From: Lachnospiraceae bacterium AC2029
GTDB taxonomy: Bacteria > Bacillota > Clostridia > Lachnospirales > Lachnospiraceae
DNA: 64,000 nucleotides
Direction of reading: 5' to 3'
Assembly: GCA_000703065.1 (NCBI GenBank)
Contig: JNLK01000001.1
Coordinates: 1,302,001 to 1,366,000 of the forward strand
Part shown: positions 25,873 through 34,208 of the stretch, one piece after another
Layout: every line of letters starts with the position of its first letter
Position numbering within the stretch: position 1 is the first letter of the stretch
The notes under the pieces: model-generated
The model's database searches: none
The model's input: only the letters and a program-made list of their open reading frames with translations
Told to the model about the DNA's origin: nothing
Translations under genes and position numbers: made by a program

Positions 25873-26057
25873 TTTACCTCCCTCGACCTTATTCTCATTC
25901 TCTTTCTTTTGTTTTTTAATAAAGAGTTCAGATTTTCAGGCTCCTTCGGCTGATACCAACTTGCTCTACATCCCGGAGCAAGTATTGCTGCCATATTCAG
26001 AGCAAACACACATAATACACTTCCTATAGAGAATAACTTCAATTTGAGTCGATCCAT
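25869..26057 (-). CDS. agrD: AgrD-type cyclic-lactone autoinducer precursor
   Basis: 62 residues. The N-terminus is an amphipathic or hydrophobic helix (LKLKLFSIGSVLCVFALNM) that would hold it at the membrane. It is followed by APGCRASW-YQPKEPENL: the ring Cys, four residues, then the Pro/Glu recognition tail cut by AgrB. By analogy with other AgrD peptides the signal would end CRASW with a thiolactone between Cys and Trp. The tail then continues with an unusually basic stretch (KNKRKRMRIRSREVK). ATG at 26057 with GGGGTG upstream; a GTG three codons earlier is possible. It is divergent from agrB and overlaps the peptidase gene. Confidence 0.88.
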   Translation of the reverse strand: MDRLKLKLFSIGSVLCVFALNMAAILAPGCRASWYQPKEPENLNSLLKNKRKRMRIRSREVK

Positions 26058-26132
26058 ATCAATCACCCCTGCCTTATTTTATATTATGCTTGTACCATAT
26101 CACACTTTGCGCCTCAAAAACCAAAATCTGTG

Positions 26133-26198
26133 ATGAGCGTTAAAGATTAACGGATAAGTGTCCCTCACAACGCTCATTCACATTATTTTAACGTTCAT
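26133..26198. promoter_or_regulatory. Back-to-back LytTR (AgrA-type) direct-repeat operators
   Basis: Plus strand: AACGCTCAT (26169-26177) and AACGTTCAT (26190-26198), start-to-start 21 bases, that is 9-bp repeats with a 12-bp spacer. Minus strand: AACGCTCAT (26141-26133) with a weaker GACACTTAT (26162-26154), again 21 bases apart. This is the known geometry of AgrA/LytTR sites, one pair facing each promoter. Three of the boxes extend to AACGYTCATCACAG-like sequence. Confidence 0.75.
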
Positions 26199-26204
26199 CA
26201 CAGG

Positions 26205-26237
26205 TTGAATAATAATCGGGCATAAATAGTGTATACT
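26205..26237 (+). promoter_or_regulatory. Weak, activator-type promoter of agrBAC
   Basis: TTGAAT and TATACT separated by 21 bases, too far for good basal activity; the LytTR repeats end 6 bases upstream of the -35. Over-long spacers are a known trait of AgrA-activated promoters. Confidence 0.5.
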
Positions 26238-26282
26238 AGAAATAATGATTCTTCATAATAATAAATCTTAGGAGTAACGTGA

Positions 26283-26876
26283 ATGATTATATCAAATGTA
26301 TGTAGTCACCATATAACGGAAAGCCTTTGCAGAAACGGACTCATCGACCCACAAGACAAGGATTCATATCAATACTGTCTTGATCTCACTTTTGACTTCA
26401 TCATATTTCACAGCAGTTTGCTTCTTATCGGTGCTGCCATCGGGCAGTTTTTTCCAACCTGTTGTTATATACTGACCCTAACGCCCTTAAAGATCATAGC
26501 GGGAGGAGCACATGCAAAAACGCCTCTGATATGCAGCATCATTTCATATGCCTTGTACTTTTGCGTCATCTTTCTTTCGCTGAAGATCTCTATCCCATCA
26601 ATTGTTTCCTTTGGATTGACTCTTTTAATCGCTCCCGGAATATTCCTTCTGACTCCTGTGAATCACCCAAACAAAACATTTGATTTACAAAAGCGCAAGA
26701 GTATGCGACGTGCTTTGTTGATTTATCAGATTATCAGCACTATAATTATTCTGATTCTGTTTATATATGGGCAGGAGCACTACTTATACATTATTCTTCT
26801 GTGTAACCTTATAACCCATATCAATCAGATCATCGGATGCATCCTATACCAAGAGGTGAAACCATATGAAACTTAA
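26283..26876 (+). CDS. agrB: AgrB-type autoinducer-processing membrane endopeptidase
   Basis: 197 residues, mostly hydrophobic with about six membrane segments. AgrB proteins cut the AgrD tail and form the thiolactone. The motif AGGAHAKTPLIC gives His77 and Cys84, the same two residues, at the same numbers, as the catalytic pair of the Staphylococcus aureus enzyme. AGGAG lies upstream of the ATG. The last 11 bases overlap the response-regulator gene. AgrD, its substrate, is encoded on the opposite strand 225 bases away. Confidence 0.9.
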   Translation: MIISNVCSHHITESLCRNGLIDPQDKDSYQYCLDLTFDFIIFHSSLLLIGAAIGQFFPTCCYILTLTPLKIIAGGAHAKTPLICSIISYALYFCVIFLSLKISIPSIVSFGLTLLIAPGIFLLTPVNHPNKTFDLQKRKSMRRALLIYQIISTIIILILFIYGQEHYLYIILLCNLITHINQIIGCILYQEVKPYET

Positions 26877-27600
26877 TGTAGCCATATGTGATGATGACAT
26901 TCATTTTATCCGCGAACTCAGGAATCTGCTAACAACGCTTTCATTTGACATGAATATAGAACTTCAAATAGAAGCATTTTCCGAAGGGAAAGAACTTCTC
27001 TCCACCATTACAGCTTCAGAACGCTTCCCGTATCAGATTCTGTTCATGGATATTGAAATGCCCGAAGAAAACGGAATCGACCTTGCAAAAGTATTATATA
27101 GGCAAATCCCATCAGATTCCTTTCTGGTTTTTATAAGCAGTTATCCTGAATACATGCAGGACAGTTTTTCTGTTCATCCTTTCTCTTATCTCACCAAACC
27201 GATACATATTCAGGATATAAAAAAGGTTTTGGTTGATATCCAGGACCGTTACAATGCAGATCATATTCAGTTGATACTCACGGAGAAGGATGGCTATGAA
27301 GCCATTGTTTTTACAAAAGACGTCATATATATCCAGGTAAAAAACTCCCGCCAGAGAATTACCATGGTTCACACATTGGATAACGAATACATTTATCACG
27401 GATCACTGACCGAACTGGAACAAAAGTTTCCAGACACTATGTTCCGATTGGATCGTAAAACGCTCATCAATCTGTCCTACATCCACTATCTTGATGGCAA
27501 TCAGGTTATTATGACTACGGGAACAGTTCTTTCAATCAGCATCCGAAACAAACGACAGTTACTGCATTTATTGCAAAGAACCCCCTCAAACGCCCGATAA
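26866..27600 (+). CDS. agrA: AgrA-type LytTR response regulator
   Basis: 244 residues. Receiver domain (1-125) with acidic pocket ICDDD, phospho-acceptor Asp62 in LFMDIEMPEENG, FISS and the Lys of YLTKPI. The LytTR DNA-binding domain (about 140-240) contains DVIYIQVKNSR, YHGSLTELEQKFPDTMFRLDRKTLINLSYI. It should bind the direct repeats between agrD and agrB when phosphorylated by the adjacent kinase. GAGGTG lies upstream of the ATG, which is inside the end of agrB, so translation is coupled. Confidence 0.9.
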   Translation: MKLNVAICDDDIHFIRELRNLLTTLSFDMNIELQIEAFSEGKELLSTITASERFPYQILFMDIEMPEENGIDLAKVLYRQIPSDSFLVFISSYPEYMQDSFSVHPFSYLTKPIHIQDIKKVLVDIQDRYNADHIQLILTEKDGYEAIVFTKDVIYIQVKNSRQRITMVHTLDNEYIYHGSLTELEQKFPDTMFRLDRKTLINLSYIHYLDGNQVIMTTGTVLSISIRNKRQLLHLLQRTPSNAR

Positions 27601-27612
27601 AGGAGACATGTA

Positions 27613-28962
27613 ATGGAACTGTTTTTAAATGTTTTTTCATCTCTATTGGATGCATTTATTTTAACCGTTTATCTAATTAATGCACTTGGCAGATTTAAGC
27701 GAGACCGTATAATATGGTATTTACTCTCTCTGACGCTCATCGAAGTGATTCTGTACCTAAATCAACTATGGTCTTCATCTAACCCCGATTCCAGAGTTGT
27801 TTGGGTAGCTGTTGTTATTATCAGTACTCTCACAACCTTCATTGCAACGCTGTTTTTCGAATCGAAGATGCTGACACGTATATTGGCATCAATTATATTC
27901 CAGTTACTATACATCGCGTCTGAAAGCCTGTTCACCTTCCTGATTCTTAGGTTTCAGCCTGACTTATATTATGTCGAAGAAACCAATATGCTCTATGCTA
28001 CTATGTCGTTTGGTTCCGTCATTACCATGCTTTTTCTTATTCTGCTTCTTAGTCTTATTCTAAAGAAAAACCGCATTCGGTACCCTATGCAGTTTCATAT
28101 ACAGTTACTGTGTATCCCTCTTATCACAGTTATAATTCTGTCCCTTCTTCAGGTACATAGTTTCTACGAAACCAAGCACATCAATACATATATTCTTCTT
28201 GTTCTGCTTCTCACCATTATGAATGTGATCAACTACATTCAAATTGAATGGTCCGCCAGATTCTTGAATGACAGACAACAGTTACAAGATATGCAACTTC
28301 TAAACAATTATCAGAGACAAAAATATGAACAGTTAAGTGAGTCATACAGGTCAGGGAGACGTTTCCTGCATGACACAAAGAATCATTTTTTTGTTCTCCA
28401 AAAATATCTGCACAACAAACAATACGACCAACTGGAAGCTTATATCACACATGCCTTCGGAGATCTTGAAAACCTGTACGCAAAGTACAATACCGGCAAT
28501 CTGGTGATTGATTCCTTCATGACCAGTTTTGATCAAATGGCGGAACGAAAGAATATTCGATTCGAAGTTGAGCTGAATATCGACAAGAATCGCATCCCAA
28601 TGGAGGATTATGATTTATGTATTGTTCTGGGGAACATTTTGGACAACGCTCTCCATGCATGTGAATATGCAACTAAGAAAGACAGATTCATTCACATCGT
28701 ATTGGAAACAACGAAAAAAGACCTCTTTGTGATAGAAACCGAAAATACCATGAGCAGTCCTGTCGATAAATCCCCAAAAAGTAATGACCTTGAACATGGT
28801 TATGGACTAAAGAACATAAATCGAACAATAGAGAAGTATCATGGGATTATGGGATATGAAGCTAAAGAATCATTCCATATGCTTATTCGGGTGCCAATTA
28901 CAAACCCCGAGCAACGACTGTTTTCCACCGACCACTCCCCAAAAGCCCAGAACCCCACATGA
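27613..28962 (+). CDS. agrC: AgrC-type sensor histidine kinase (GHKL)
   Basis: 449 residues. About six membrane helices fill residues 1-220, the usual autoinducer-binding part. A dimerisation region with the H-box RRFLHDTKNHFFVLQ follows, then a GHKL ATPase with the N-box CIVLGNILDNALHAC and the G-box HGYGLKNINRTIEKYHG. It would sense the cyclic peptide and phosphorylate the LytTR regulator. AGGAG lies seven bases before the ATG and 12 bases separate it from agrA. A strong hairpin ends the operon. Confidence 0.9.
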   Translation: MELFLNVFSSLLDAFILTVYLINALGRFKRDRIIWYLLSLTLIEVILYLNQLWSSSNPDSRVVWVAVVIISTLTTFIATLFFESKMLTRILASIIFQLLYIASESLFTFLILRFQPDLYYVEETNMLYATMSFGSVITMLFLILLLSLILKKNRIRYPMQFHIQLLCIPLITVIILSLLQVHSFYETKHINTYILLVLLLTIMNVINYIQIEWSARFLNDRQQLQDMQLLNNYQRQKYEQLSESYRSGRRFLHDTKNHFFVLQKYLHNKQYDQLEAYITHAFGDLENLYAKYNTGNLVIDSFMTSFDQMAERKNIRFEVELNIDKNRIPMEDYDLCIVLGNILDNALHACEYATKKDRFIHIVLETTKKDLFVIETENTMSSPVDKSPKSNDLEHGYGLKNINRTIEKYHGIMGYEAKESFHMLIRVPITNPEQRLFSTDHSPKAQNPT

Positions 28963-28967
28963 AGTAA

Positions 28968-29000
28968 GAAGGAGAGGAATTTGAATCATTCCTCTCCTTC
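28968..29000 (+). terminator. Terminator of agrBAC
   Basis: A 13-bp perfect stem GAAGGAGAGGAAT/ATTCCTCTCCTTC with a 7-base loop, six bases after the agrC stop, followed by TCATATTAT. Confidence 0.75.
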
Positions 29001-29069
29001 TCATATTATACGCACCGTTTGACACACGGCGCTTTAAATTGCGCAATAGATTAGACACATTATAGTTGT

Positions 29070-30815
29070 TTAGTACCCCACCTCTGCGTTGTAAACGGAG
29101 CCGTCCACCGCATTGATCTCCAGGAAGCTGCCTTCGGCGACCACATTTCCGTCCTTGCCATAACAGGTGCCTCTGAAGCTCCAGACGGGAACCAGCAGCG
29201 CCCGGCTGAATTCCTTCTGATCCGTCACACGGGTATAGGTCAGGCAGATATCATCAATCTTAAATGTATAGCCTCCCTCTCCTGTCTGCTCTGCCTCTTC
29301 CTTCGTCACATTCAGGATGGAGTCAAAGGACGTGCTGTGATTCAGGGACTCCAGCTGGCTCTCCTCATAGATCTTTCGGATCTGATCAAAGTCCAGCAGC
29401 TTGCCGTTCTCAACCACCGTCTCCTGTACCTTCAGCGGATCATTGACGGAAAGACCGATGATGCCGTTGTCATTTACATAGACCTCAACCACCTCGCCGA
29501 ACCACACTCGCTTCGGTCCCTTGTAGGTGTATTTCTCGCCGTAATCATCCAGGATATTTCCGTTGACGGAGCGCTGGAAGACGATGTGCCAGGCCTTTCC
29601 CAGAAGGAACTCATATCCGTATTTCCCTTCCGCATCCTTTCCGTTATTCAGATGTTCCGGATCGGTGAAGTAATCCTCAGTCACCACCGTCGATGCGTAT
29701 TCACCGTCGAGTCCGATCTTTTTCAGCAGCTCCTCAGCCTGACGGATCGCATCCTCCTTCGATACTGCGTTGGTCTCCTTGTCACTGATCCTGGTGGTAC
29801 ATCCCTTAAAATCCGGATCCGGTGTATTGCCTTCTCCCTGCCACTCGGTTTCCCCGTTTTCTCCCTTTACCTCTGTCATTTTCACCGGCATTCCGACCGC
29901 GGGAGTCGGATTCTTCTCTTCGTTATATACATAGTCCTCACCCTTCTCCACCGGCCAGCTTACGATATTCAGTCCCGGCATGACAAAACCGGAACGGACA
30001 TTGTAATCCTTGCTTTTAAAGAATTTCAGGGAATTGCCATATCTCTCGGAATTCGTCACCGTCAGGTTCCCGTAGGTTCCATCCTTCGCATCTGTCACCC
30101 CGTAGAAGAGTTCACCCTCCGGCATAAGCTGCATATAATAATCTGCGTAGCTTTCCAGATCACCCTTCTTCCCTGCATCCTCCTTCACCTTTACCAGCTT
30201 CGTATCCACCGGATATTTGGTAATCTCCGAGTAAGGAACCTTTCCGCCAAGCTTCCATGCCGGATCCGGCTTTTCCCCATTCGCCAGAGCCTGTTCCTCG
30301 TAATCATCATACAGCCTGGTCCCGTCATAAAGCTGCACATCACCCAACAGGGCATCCTTGGTCTTCTTCAGCAGTTCATCGTCAATAGTCCCCCGTGTTA
30401 CGGAAAGAATGGGATAGGCATCACACTCCGACACCCGCACCGGCGCATCCACCTCTACCTTCATGAGGCCGTTTTCGCTTTCCAGCTTCGTCTCGAAATG
30501 ATCGATCTCCTTCATCGCGGAGGCCTTACCGTCCTCAGCCTTTGCATCGTCGGTGGTATAATCCGCCTGCTTCGTCTCCTCCGTGCTTCCGTCTGCCTTT
30601 CCGGAATATGCCCCATTTTCCGCCTGGTCCACCAGATTCCTCACTGTCTTTCTGGTATCTATGGGTGCCCGTTCCGTAGCAGGCTCTTCCGTATTCCCCG
30701 CATCCTTTCCGCATCCTGAAAGAGAGACCGTCATCAGCGACAGGCACAGCATGGAAATGACACACGCCCTGCTCCTACCTCTATATTCTTTTCCGTTTCG
30801 ATTCCTTCGATTCAT
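29070..30815 (-). CDS. Large secreted lipoprotein
   Basis: 581 residues. A long charged N-terminus (NRRNRNGKEYRGRSR) precedes a lipoprotein signal with lipobox SLSGC, so the protein should be tethered outside the membrane. An acidic Ser/Thr/Glu linker (about 40-100) is followed by a large mixed domain with many Tyr, Asp and Lys residues. It resembles Clostridia lipoproteins of the DUF6034 type as I remember them, but I could not verify this. No catalytic motif seen. GGAGG is well placed before the ATG. Converges with agrC. Confidence 0.65.
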   Translation of the reverse strand: MNRRNRNGKEYRGRSRACVISMLCLSLMTVSLSGCGKDAGNTEEPATERAPIDTRKTVRNLVDQAENGAYSGKADGSTEETKQADYTTDDAKAEDGKASAMKEIDHFETKLESENGLMKVEVDAPVRVSECDAYPILSVTRGTIDDELLKKTKDALLGDVQLYDGTRLYDDYEEQALANGEKPDPAWKLGGKVPYSEITKYPVDTKLVKVKEDAGKKGDLESYADYYMQLMPEGELFYGVTDAKDGTYGNLTVTNSERYGNSLKFFKSKDYNVRSGFVMPGLNIVSWPVEKGEDYVYNEEKNPTPAVGMPVKMTEVKGENGETEWQGEGNTPDPDFKGCTTRISDKETNAVSKEDAIRQAEELLKKIGLDGEYASTVVTEDYFTDPEHLNNGKDAEGKYGYEFLLGKAWHIVFQRSVNGNILDDYGEKYTYKGPKRVWFGEVVEVYVNDNGIIGLSVNDPLKVQETVVENGKLLDFDQIRKIYEESQLESLNHSTSFDSILNVTKEEAEQTGEGGYTFKIDDICLTYTRVTDQKEFSRALLVPVWSFRGTCYGKDGNVVAEGSFLEINAVDGSVYNAEVGY

Positions 30816-30941
30816 GCCTCTACCTCCGTATCCCCTTTCATCGCCATGTCTTTGGCATCCTATGAACAGAGCATACCTCGAAGCCTGTGAGCAAGTATTC
30901 CTGTTTTTGTAAACAAGATGTAAATCATACCTTCTCTACAC

Positions 30942-31694
30942 CTATGAATATCCATAGATATCCCTGAGTCTCACAACTGCCTGTTCCTTTGTAAATCCTA
31001 ACCCTATCTGCTCAAGACGTATCTCTTCGTCTCCTATCCTGTCTATGTATCTCTGTACAGCTTCCATACACAGACCCCTTAACTTCACTTTGGCATTGTC
31101 AGGAACAATCTGAAGGAGTCTGAACACATCCAACTTGTGTTTTTTTAGATCTTTCTCATTGACATGCTCACCATTTTCCTTTTTGTCCAGCAGATTTATC
31201 CATGCATACATTTTAAATGGAATAAGGTATGACGCTTCGACAGTGCTTATCCCATCAACGGTTATTTTTCCTTCCTGTAATAAATCATAGAAATCATCAT
31301 TCATTACAATGGCTGACAGACTGGACAACTCATCATTGATATGAATAGGGATTATGGTACTTTCTGCGTTTAGATGGTAGTCCGGAATCCTTGAAAATAA
31401 TTCAATCTGGGTCGGATACCCTGGGTTAGGCTCGGTAAAACGATAAAAATGCAATTCAGGATCTTTCTTCCATCCACATTTGTATCCGCCTTCCTTAATA
31501 AAATCCCAGAAAACTCTCCCAAATCCCGGTAGATTGTCTTCCATCAGGATGATCATATCAATATCCTTTGTAGCACGGAAATTAAGCTCCGCATTTCTCA
31601 TCAATACTTCACACGCAAATCCCCCTATCACAACATAATTGTTCTCATATCCGGAGAAATGTTCCCTAAATAAATCCCAACCGGTTACTGCCAT
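30942..31694 (-). CDS. Nucleotidyltransferase-like toxin (AbiEii-type)
   Basis: 250 residues. The N-terminus has the nucleotidyltransferase pattern VIGGFACEVLM and, about 25 residues on, RATKDIDMIIL, the G-G/S then D-x-D metal site of MNT/AbiEii enzymes. Family members in type IV toxin-antitoxin and abortive-infection systems add nucleotides to tRNA or other targets. The start overlaps the end of the winged-helix gene by 10 bases, so they form a two-gene unit under one promoter. Base composition is AT-richer than metK and the kinase genes nearby, suggesting acquisition. A plain nucleotidyltransferase role is the alternative. Confidence 0.7.
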   Translation of the reverse strand: MAVTGWDLFREHFSGYENNYVVIGGFACEVLMRNAELNFRATKDIDMIILMEDNLPGFGRVFWDFIKEGGYKCGWKKDPELHFYRFTEPNPGYPTQIELFSRIPDYHLNAESTIIPIHINDELSSLSAIVMNDDFYDLLQEGKITVDGISTVEASYLIPFKMYAWINLLDKKENGEHVNEKDLKKHKLDVFRLLQIVPDNAKVKLRGLCMEAVQRYIDRIGDEEIRLEQIGLGFTKEQAVVRLRDIYGYS

Positions 31695-32647
31695 CCTGCC
31701 GCCTCCATAATTGTCTGAAGTTCACCATCTATTCTTTCATCGTTTATACCTTCAAGCGATAATGCCAATGAAATAAGATCGACCGTTTTACCGTCACACT
31801 CAAAACGCGGGTCATACTTCCAGATTTCAAGTTTTACATAGTCTTTGCCCTCAATCCATTTTTCATCATCAATAAGCTTCATTTCATTAAGTCGAATATC
31901 CTTTTCGTAACACGCCCTGATTGGAGTAGGCGGTGGGGACAGCATTGAGCGTTCACTCAAAGCCGACTCTCCTGCTAACGGAAATCTCTCACATGCATCT
32001 GCATTCAGACAACAGGCCGTCCTCTTTATAGGATTGATCATCCACCCTCTGGCTCTTTGGTAACAGTCCTTCGCACTACCCGCAATCATGATATATACAT
32101 TCTTTCCATCTTTTCTCTCCGTTATCAGTCCTTTTGCAAATAGCGCACCTGCCACTTTTGAAATAGCCGCACGAGTGACATTCAGGCTGTCAGCCAGATC
32201 CGATTTTGAACATTCCTTTTTGTTATACAGCAGCCATAATAATAACTGCTGTTCCAACGGCGACATTCGCTTTGACTCAGCATCGATTATTTTTAAATAT
32301 CTATCCTGCAAAACCATTCCCAGAAACGGAAGATATATTTGGCCCGGGGGTGCTATAAACGGAACCCCGGACTTGATAAGCGCTTCCCTTTTTCTTCCGG
32401 TCATATCCGGAATATAATATGCGACAGGTTTTCCAAAAGCGGTACAATACTGCGTAATCTGATGTTTTAGTTTTCTGATATCTGTATTTTCAGTTTCCTC
32501 CATTGCTACTGCACAAAAAGAAGTGTCCATAACCTGAACATCATATAAATCCCTCCCGGTTGTTAAGTAAAACGGAAGTCCGAGTTTTCCCTCTTTTTTA
32601 CAGATAGTCACAGGAACATGTAACAATTTCTCTATCATTTCTTTCAT
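31685..32647 (-). CDS. Winged-helix antitoxin/repressor-like partner
   Basis: 320 residues from an ATG at 32647 with AGAGG upstream. The middle contains a MarR-like winged helix (SPLEQQLLLWLLYNKKE, KSDLADSLNVTRAAISKVAG, GLITERKDGKNVYIM). Flanking regions are not recognised; the N-terminal third resembles the fold that precedes the HTH in AbiEi-like proteins only loosely. It sits directly upstream of the nucleotidyltransferase gene, the usual order for an antitoxin that also represses the operon. The promoter overlaps TTAAC/GTTAA repeats that could be its operator. Confidence 0.6.
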   Translation of the reverse strand: MKEMIEKLLHVPVTICKKEGKLGLPFYLTTGRDLYDVQVMDTSFCAVAMEETENTDIRKLKHQITQYCTAFGKPVAYYIPDMTGRKREALIKSGVPFIAPPGQIYLPFLGMVLQDRYLKIIDAESKRMSPLEQQLLLWLLYNKKECSKSDLADSLNVTRAAISKVAGALFAKGLITERKDGKNVYIMIAGSAKDCYQRARGWMINPIKRTACCLNADACERFPLAGESALSERSMLSPPPTPIRACYEKDIRLNEMKLIDDEKWIEGKDYVKLEIWKYDPRFECDGKTVDLISLALSLEGINDERIDGELQTIMEAAGWQ

Positions 32648-32670
32648 ATAATCAACCTCTAATATCACAT

Positions 32671-32734
32671 TTAACGTGAAGTGTTAACTGTTGTCTTGTT
32701 TGTTAACTATATCGCATAATAAGTTCTAAATCAA
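32671..32734 (-). promoter_or_regulatory. Promoter and possible operator of the toxin-antitoxin pair
   Basis: TTGATT (32734-32729), a 17-bp spacer, TATAGT (32711-32706) on the minus strand. The -10 is covered by GTTAAC, and a TTAACGTGAAGTGTTAA inverted repeat lies at 32671-32687, so a repressor binding TTAAC boxes would block transcription. Confidence 0.6.
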
Positions 32735-32762
32735 GTCATTTTTCCAGATATACATAGTACGG

Positions 32763-34124
32763 TTATGGCACGAAAACCTCCACCGTCGTCCCTTCTCCAA
32801 CCCGGCTTTGGATCTTCATCCCGGCGCCCAGCTTCTCAAGGATCAGCTTCGTGATGGAAAGTCCCAGGCCGGCGCCTCCTTCCTTCCGGGATCTGGACTT
32901 GTCCACCATATAGAAGGGCTCGGTGATGGTTTCCAGCTCCTCCTCCGGGATCCCGATCCCTTCGTCCCGGACAGAAAGTACGCCCTCCTTCCAGGTCAGC
33001 CAGACCCGTCCGCCCTCGCGGCTTGCCTTGACTGCATTATCCACCAGGTTGATCAGGACATCACGGATCAGATCTTCGTCACTCGAGATCACGCCGCCTT
33101 CTCCGGGTTCGGTCACAAGCTGTACCCCGTGCTCTCTGCATTTTACGGACATGGTTTCCTCCACGCTGTGGAAGAGCTCGGTCACGTCCACATCCTTCTT
33201 CTCCACCGCATCGCCCTCGGAAAGGCTGAGAAGCTGCATCATTTTATTGGACAGCCGCCCCAGGCGGTTGGTCTCGGTGTAAATGTAGTACAGCGCCTCG
33301 CTCTGCTGTTCCTCCGTCAGCTTCGTGGTGAGCAGGGTCTCCGCGTATCCGGCGATGGCGGTCATGGGGGTCTTCAGCTCGTGGGACAGGTTCCCCATCA
33401 TCAGGGTCTTTCGCTCCTCGGATTCCTGCAGGGATCTCTGATTCTGCTCCACTGCCTCAGCCATTTCATTAAAATGTGTCGCCAGGCTTCCCAGCTCGTC
33501 CTTCGTCTCCACGGTTACACGACGGGTGTAATCCCCCTCTGCCATGTCATTGGTGGCCTCCGTCAGTGCCTCCAAGGGATGCAGTACCTTTCGCACGGCA
33601 AATGCGGTGATCAGGATCGCAGCCGCCAGCACACCCAGGGCGATCAGTGCATAATTCCGGATCATGGACCGGATCCGGATATGCACATCTGTAATGTCAT
33701 AGAGACGGAACAGCTGATAATCTCCGATCATCCGCTTATTCACGATATACCGTCCGTCCTCGTAGGGCAGCTCGTCACGGCTCCCCTCTCCCGGCTTCTC
33801 CGCCTCATCCGAGTAAGCCACCCGGTTCAGCTCCTCCAGGCGGAAGACCGTGATATTATAAACCTCCTCTGCCTTATCGTAGATCACATTTCTCCAGTTA
33901 TTCTGGTTCTTATAGATCAGCGCCAGGGATGCATCGGTCATGTCGTCGCCCTCCATGCGCCTTTCAAATGCGGCGTAGAATTCCACCGCATTTACATCCG
34001 CTTCGCTGTAGGCGTTCCGAAGCAGGCTGCTTCGCATGAGGACCATAAGAAACACACCTCCCGTGATCAGACTCACGGCAGCGACAAGACTCACGATTAA
34101 GATGAGCTTCTTCTTGAGACGCAT
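32763..34124 (-). CDS. Sensor histidine kinase (OmpR partner, first system)
   Basis: 453 residues. Two membrane segments (about 7-29 and 155-175) enclose an outside sensor domain, then HAMP (about 178-230, ATNDMAEGDYTRRV), a HisKA domain with NLSHELKTPMTAIAGYAE, and an HATPase with DVLINLVDNAVKAS, DEGIGIPEEEL and GGAGLGLSITK. It follows its response regulator by 84 bases. The signal it detects is unknown. All catalytic boxes are intact. Confidence 0.92.
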   Translation of the reverse strand: MRLKKKLILIVSLVAAVSLITGGVFLMVLMRSSLLRNAYSEADVNAVEFYAAFERRMEGDDMTDASLALIYKNQNNWRNVIYDKAEEVYNITVFRLEELNRVAYSDEAEKPGEGSRDELPYEDGRYIVNKRMIGDYQLFRLYDITDVHIRIRSMIRNYALIALGVLAAAILITAFAVRKVLHPLEALTEATNDMAEGDYTRRVTVETKDELGSLATHFNEMAEAVEQNQRSLQESEERKTLMMGNLSHELKTPMTAIAGYAETLLTTKLTEEQQSEALYYIYTETNRLGRLSNKMMQLLSLSEGDAVEKKDVDVTELFHSVEETMSVKCREHGVQLVTEPGEGGVISSDEDLIRDVLINLVDNAVKASREGGRVWLTWKEGVLSVRDEGIGIPEEELETITEPFYMVDKSRSRKEGGAGLGLSITKLILEKLGAGMKIQSRVGEGTTVEVFVP

Positions 34125-34208
34125 ACTGTTACCTCTATGCGGGGGTCAGGCCCCTGCAAATTTGCACATTCGTGACAGGGGATTGCCCCTTCACAGATCC
34201 TTACACAA

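Noticed and set aside
26283-28962. LytST/AlgR-type system unrelated to quorum sensing
   Set aside because: AgrB with His77/Cys84 and an AgrD-like peptide next door make an agr-type system much more likely.
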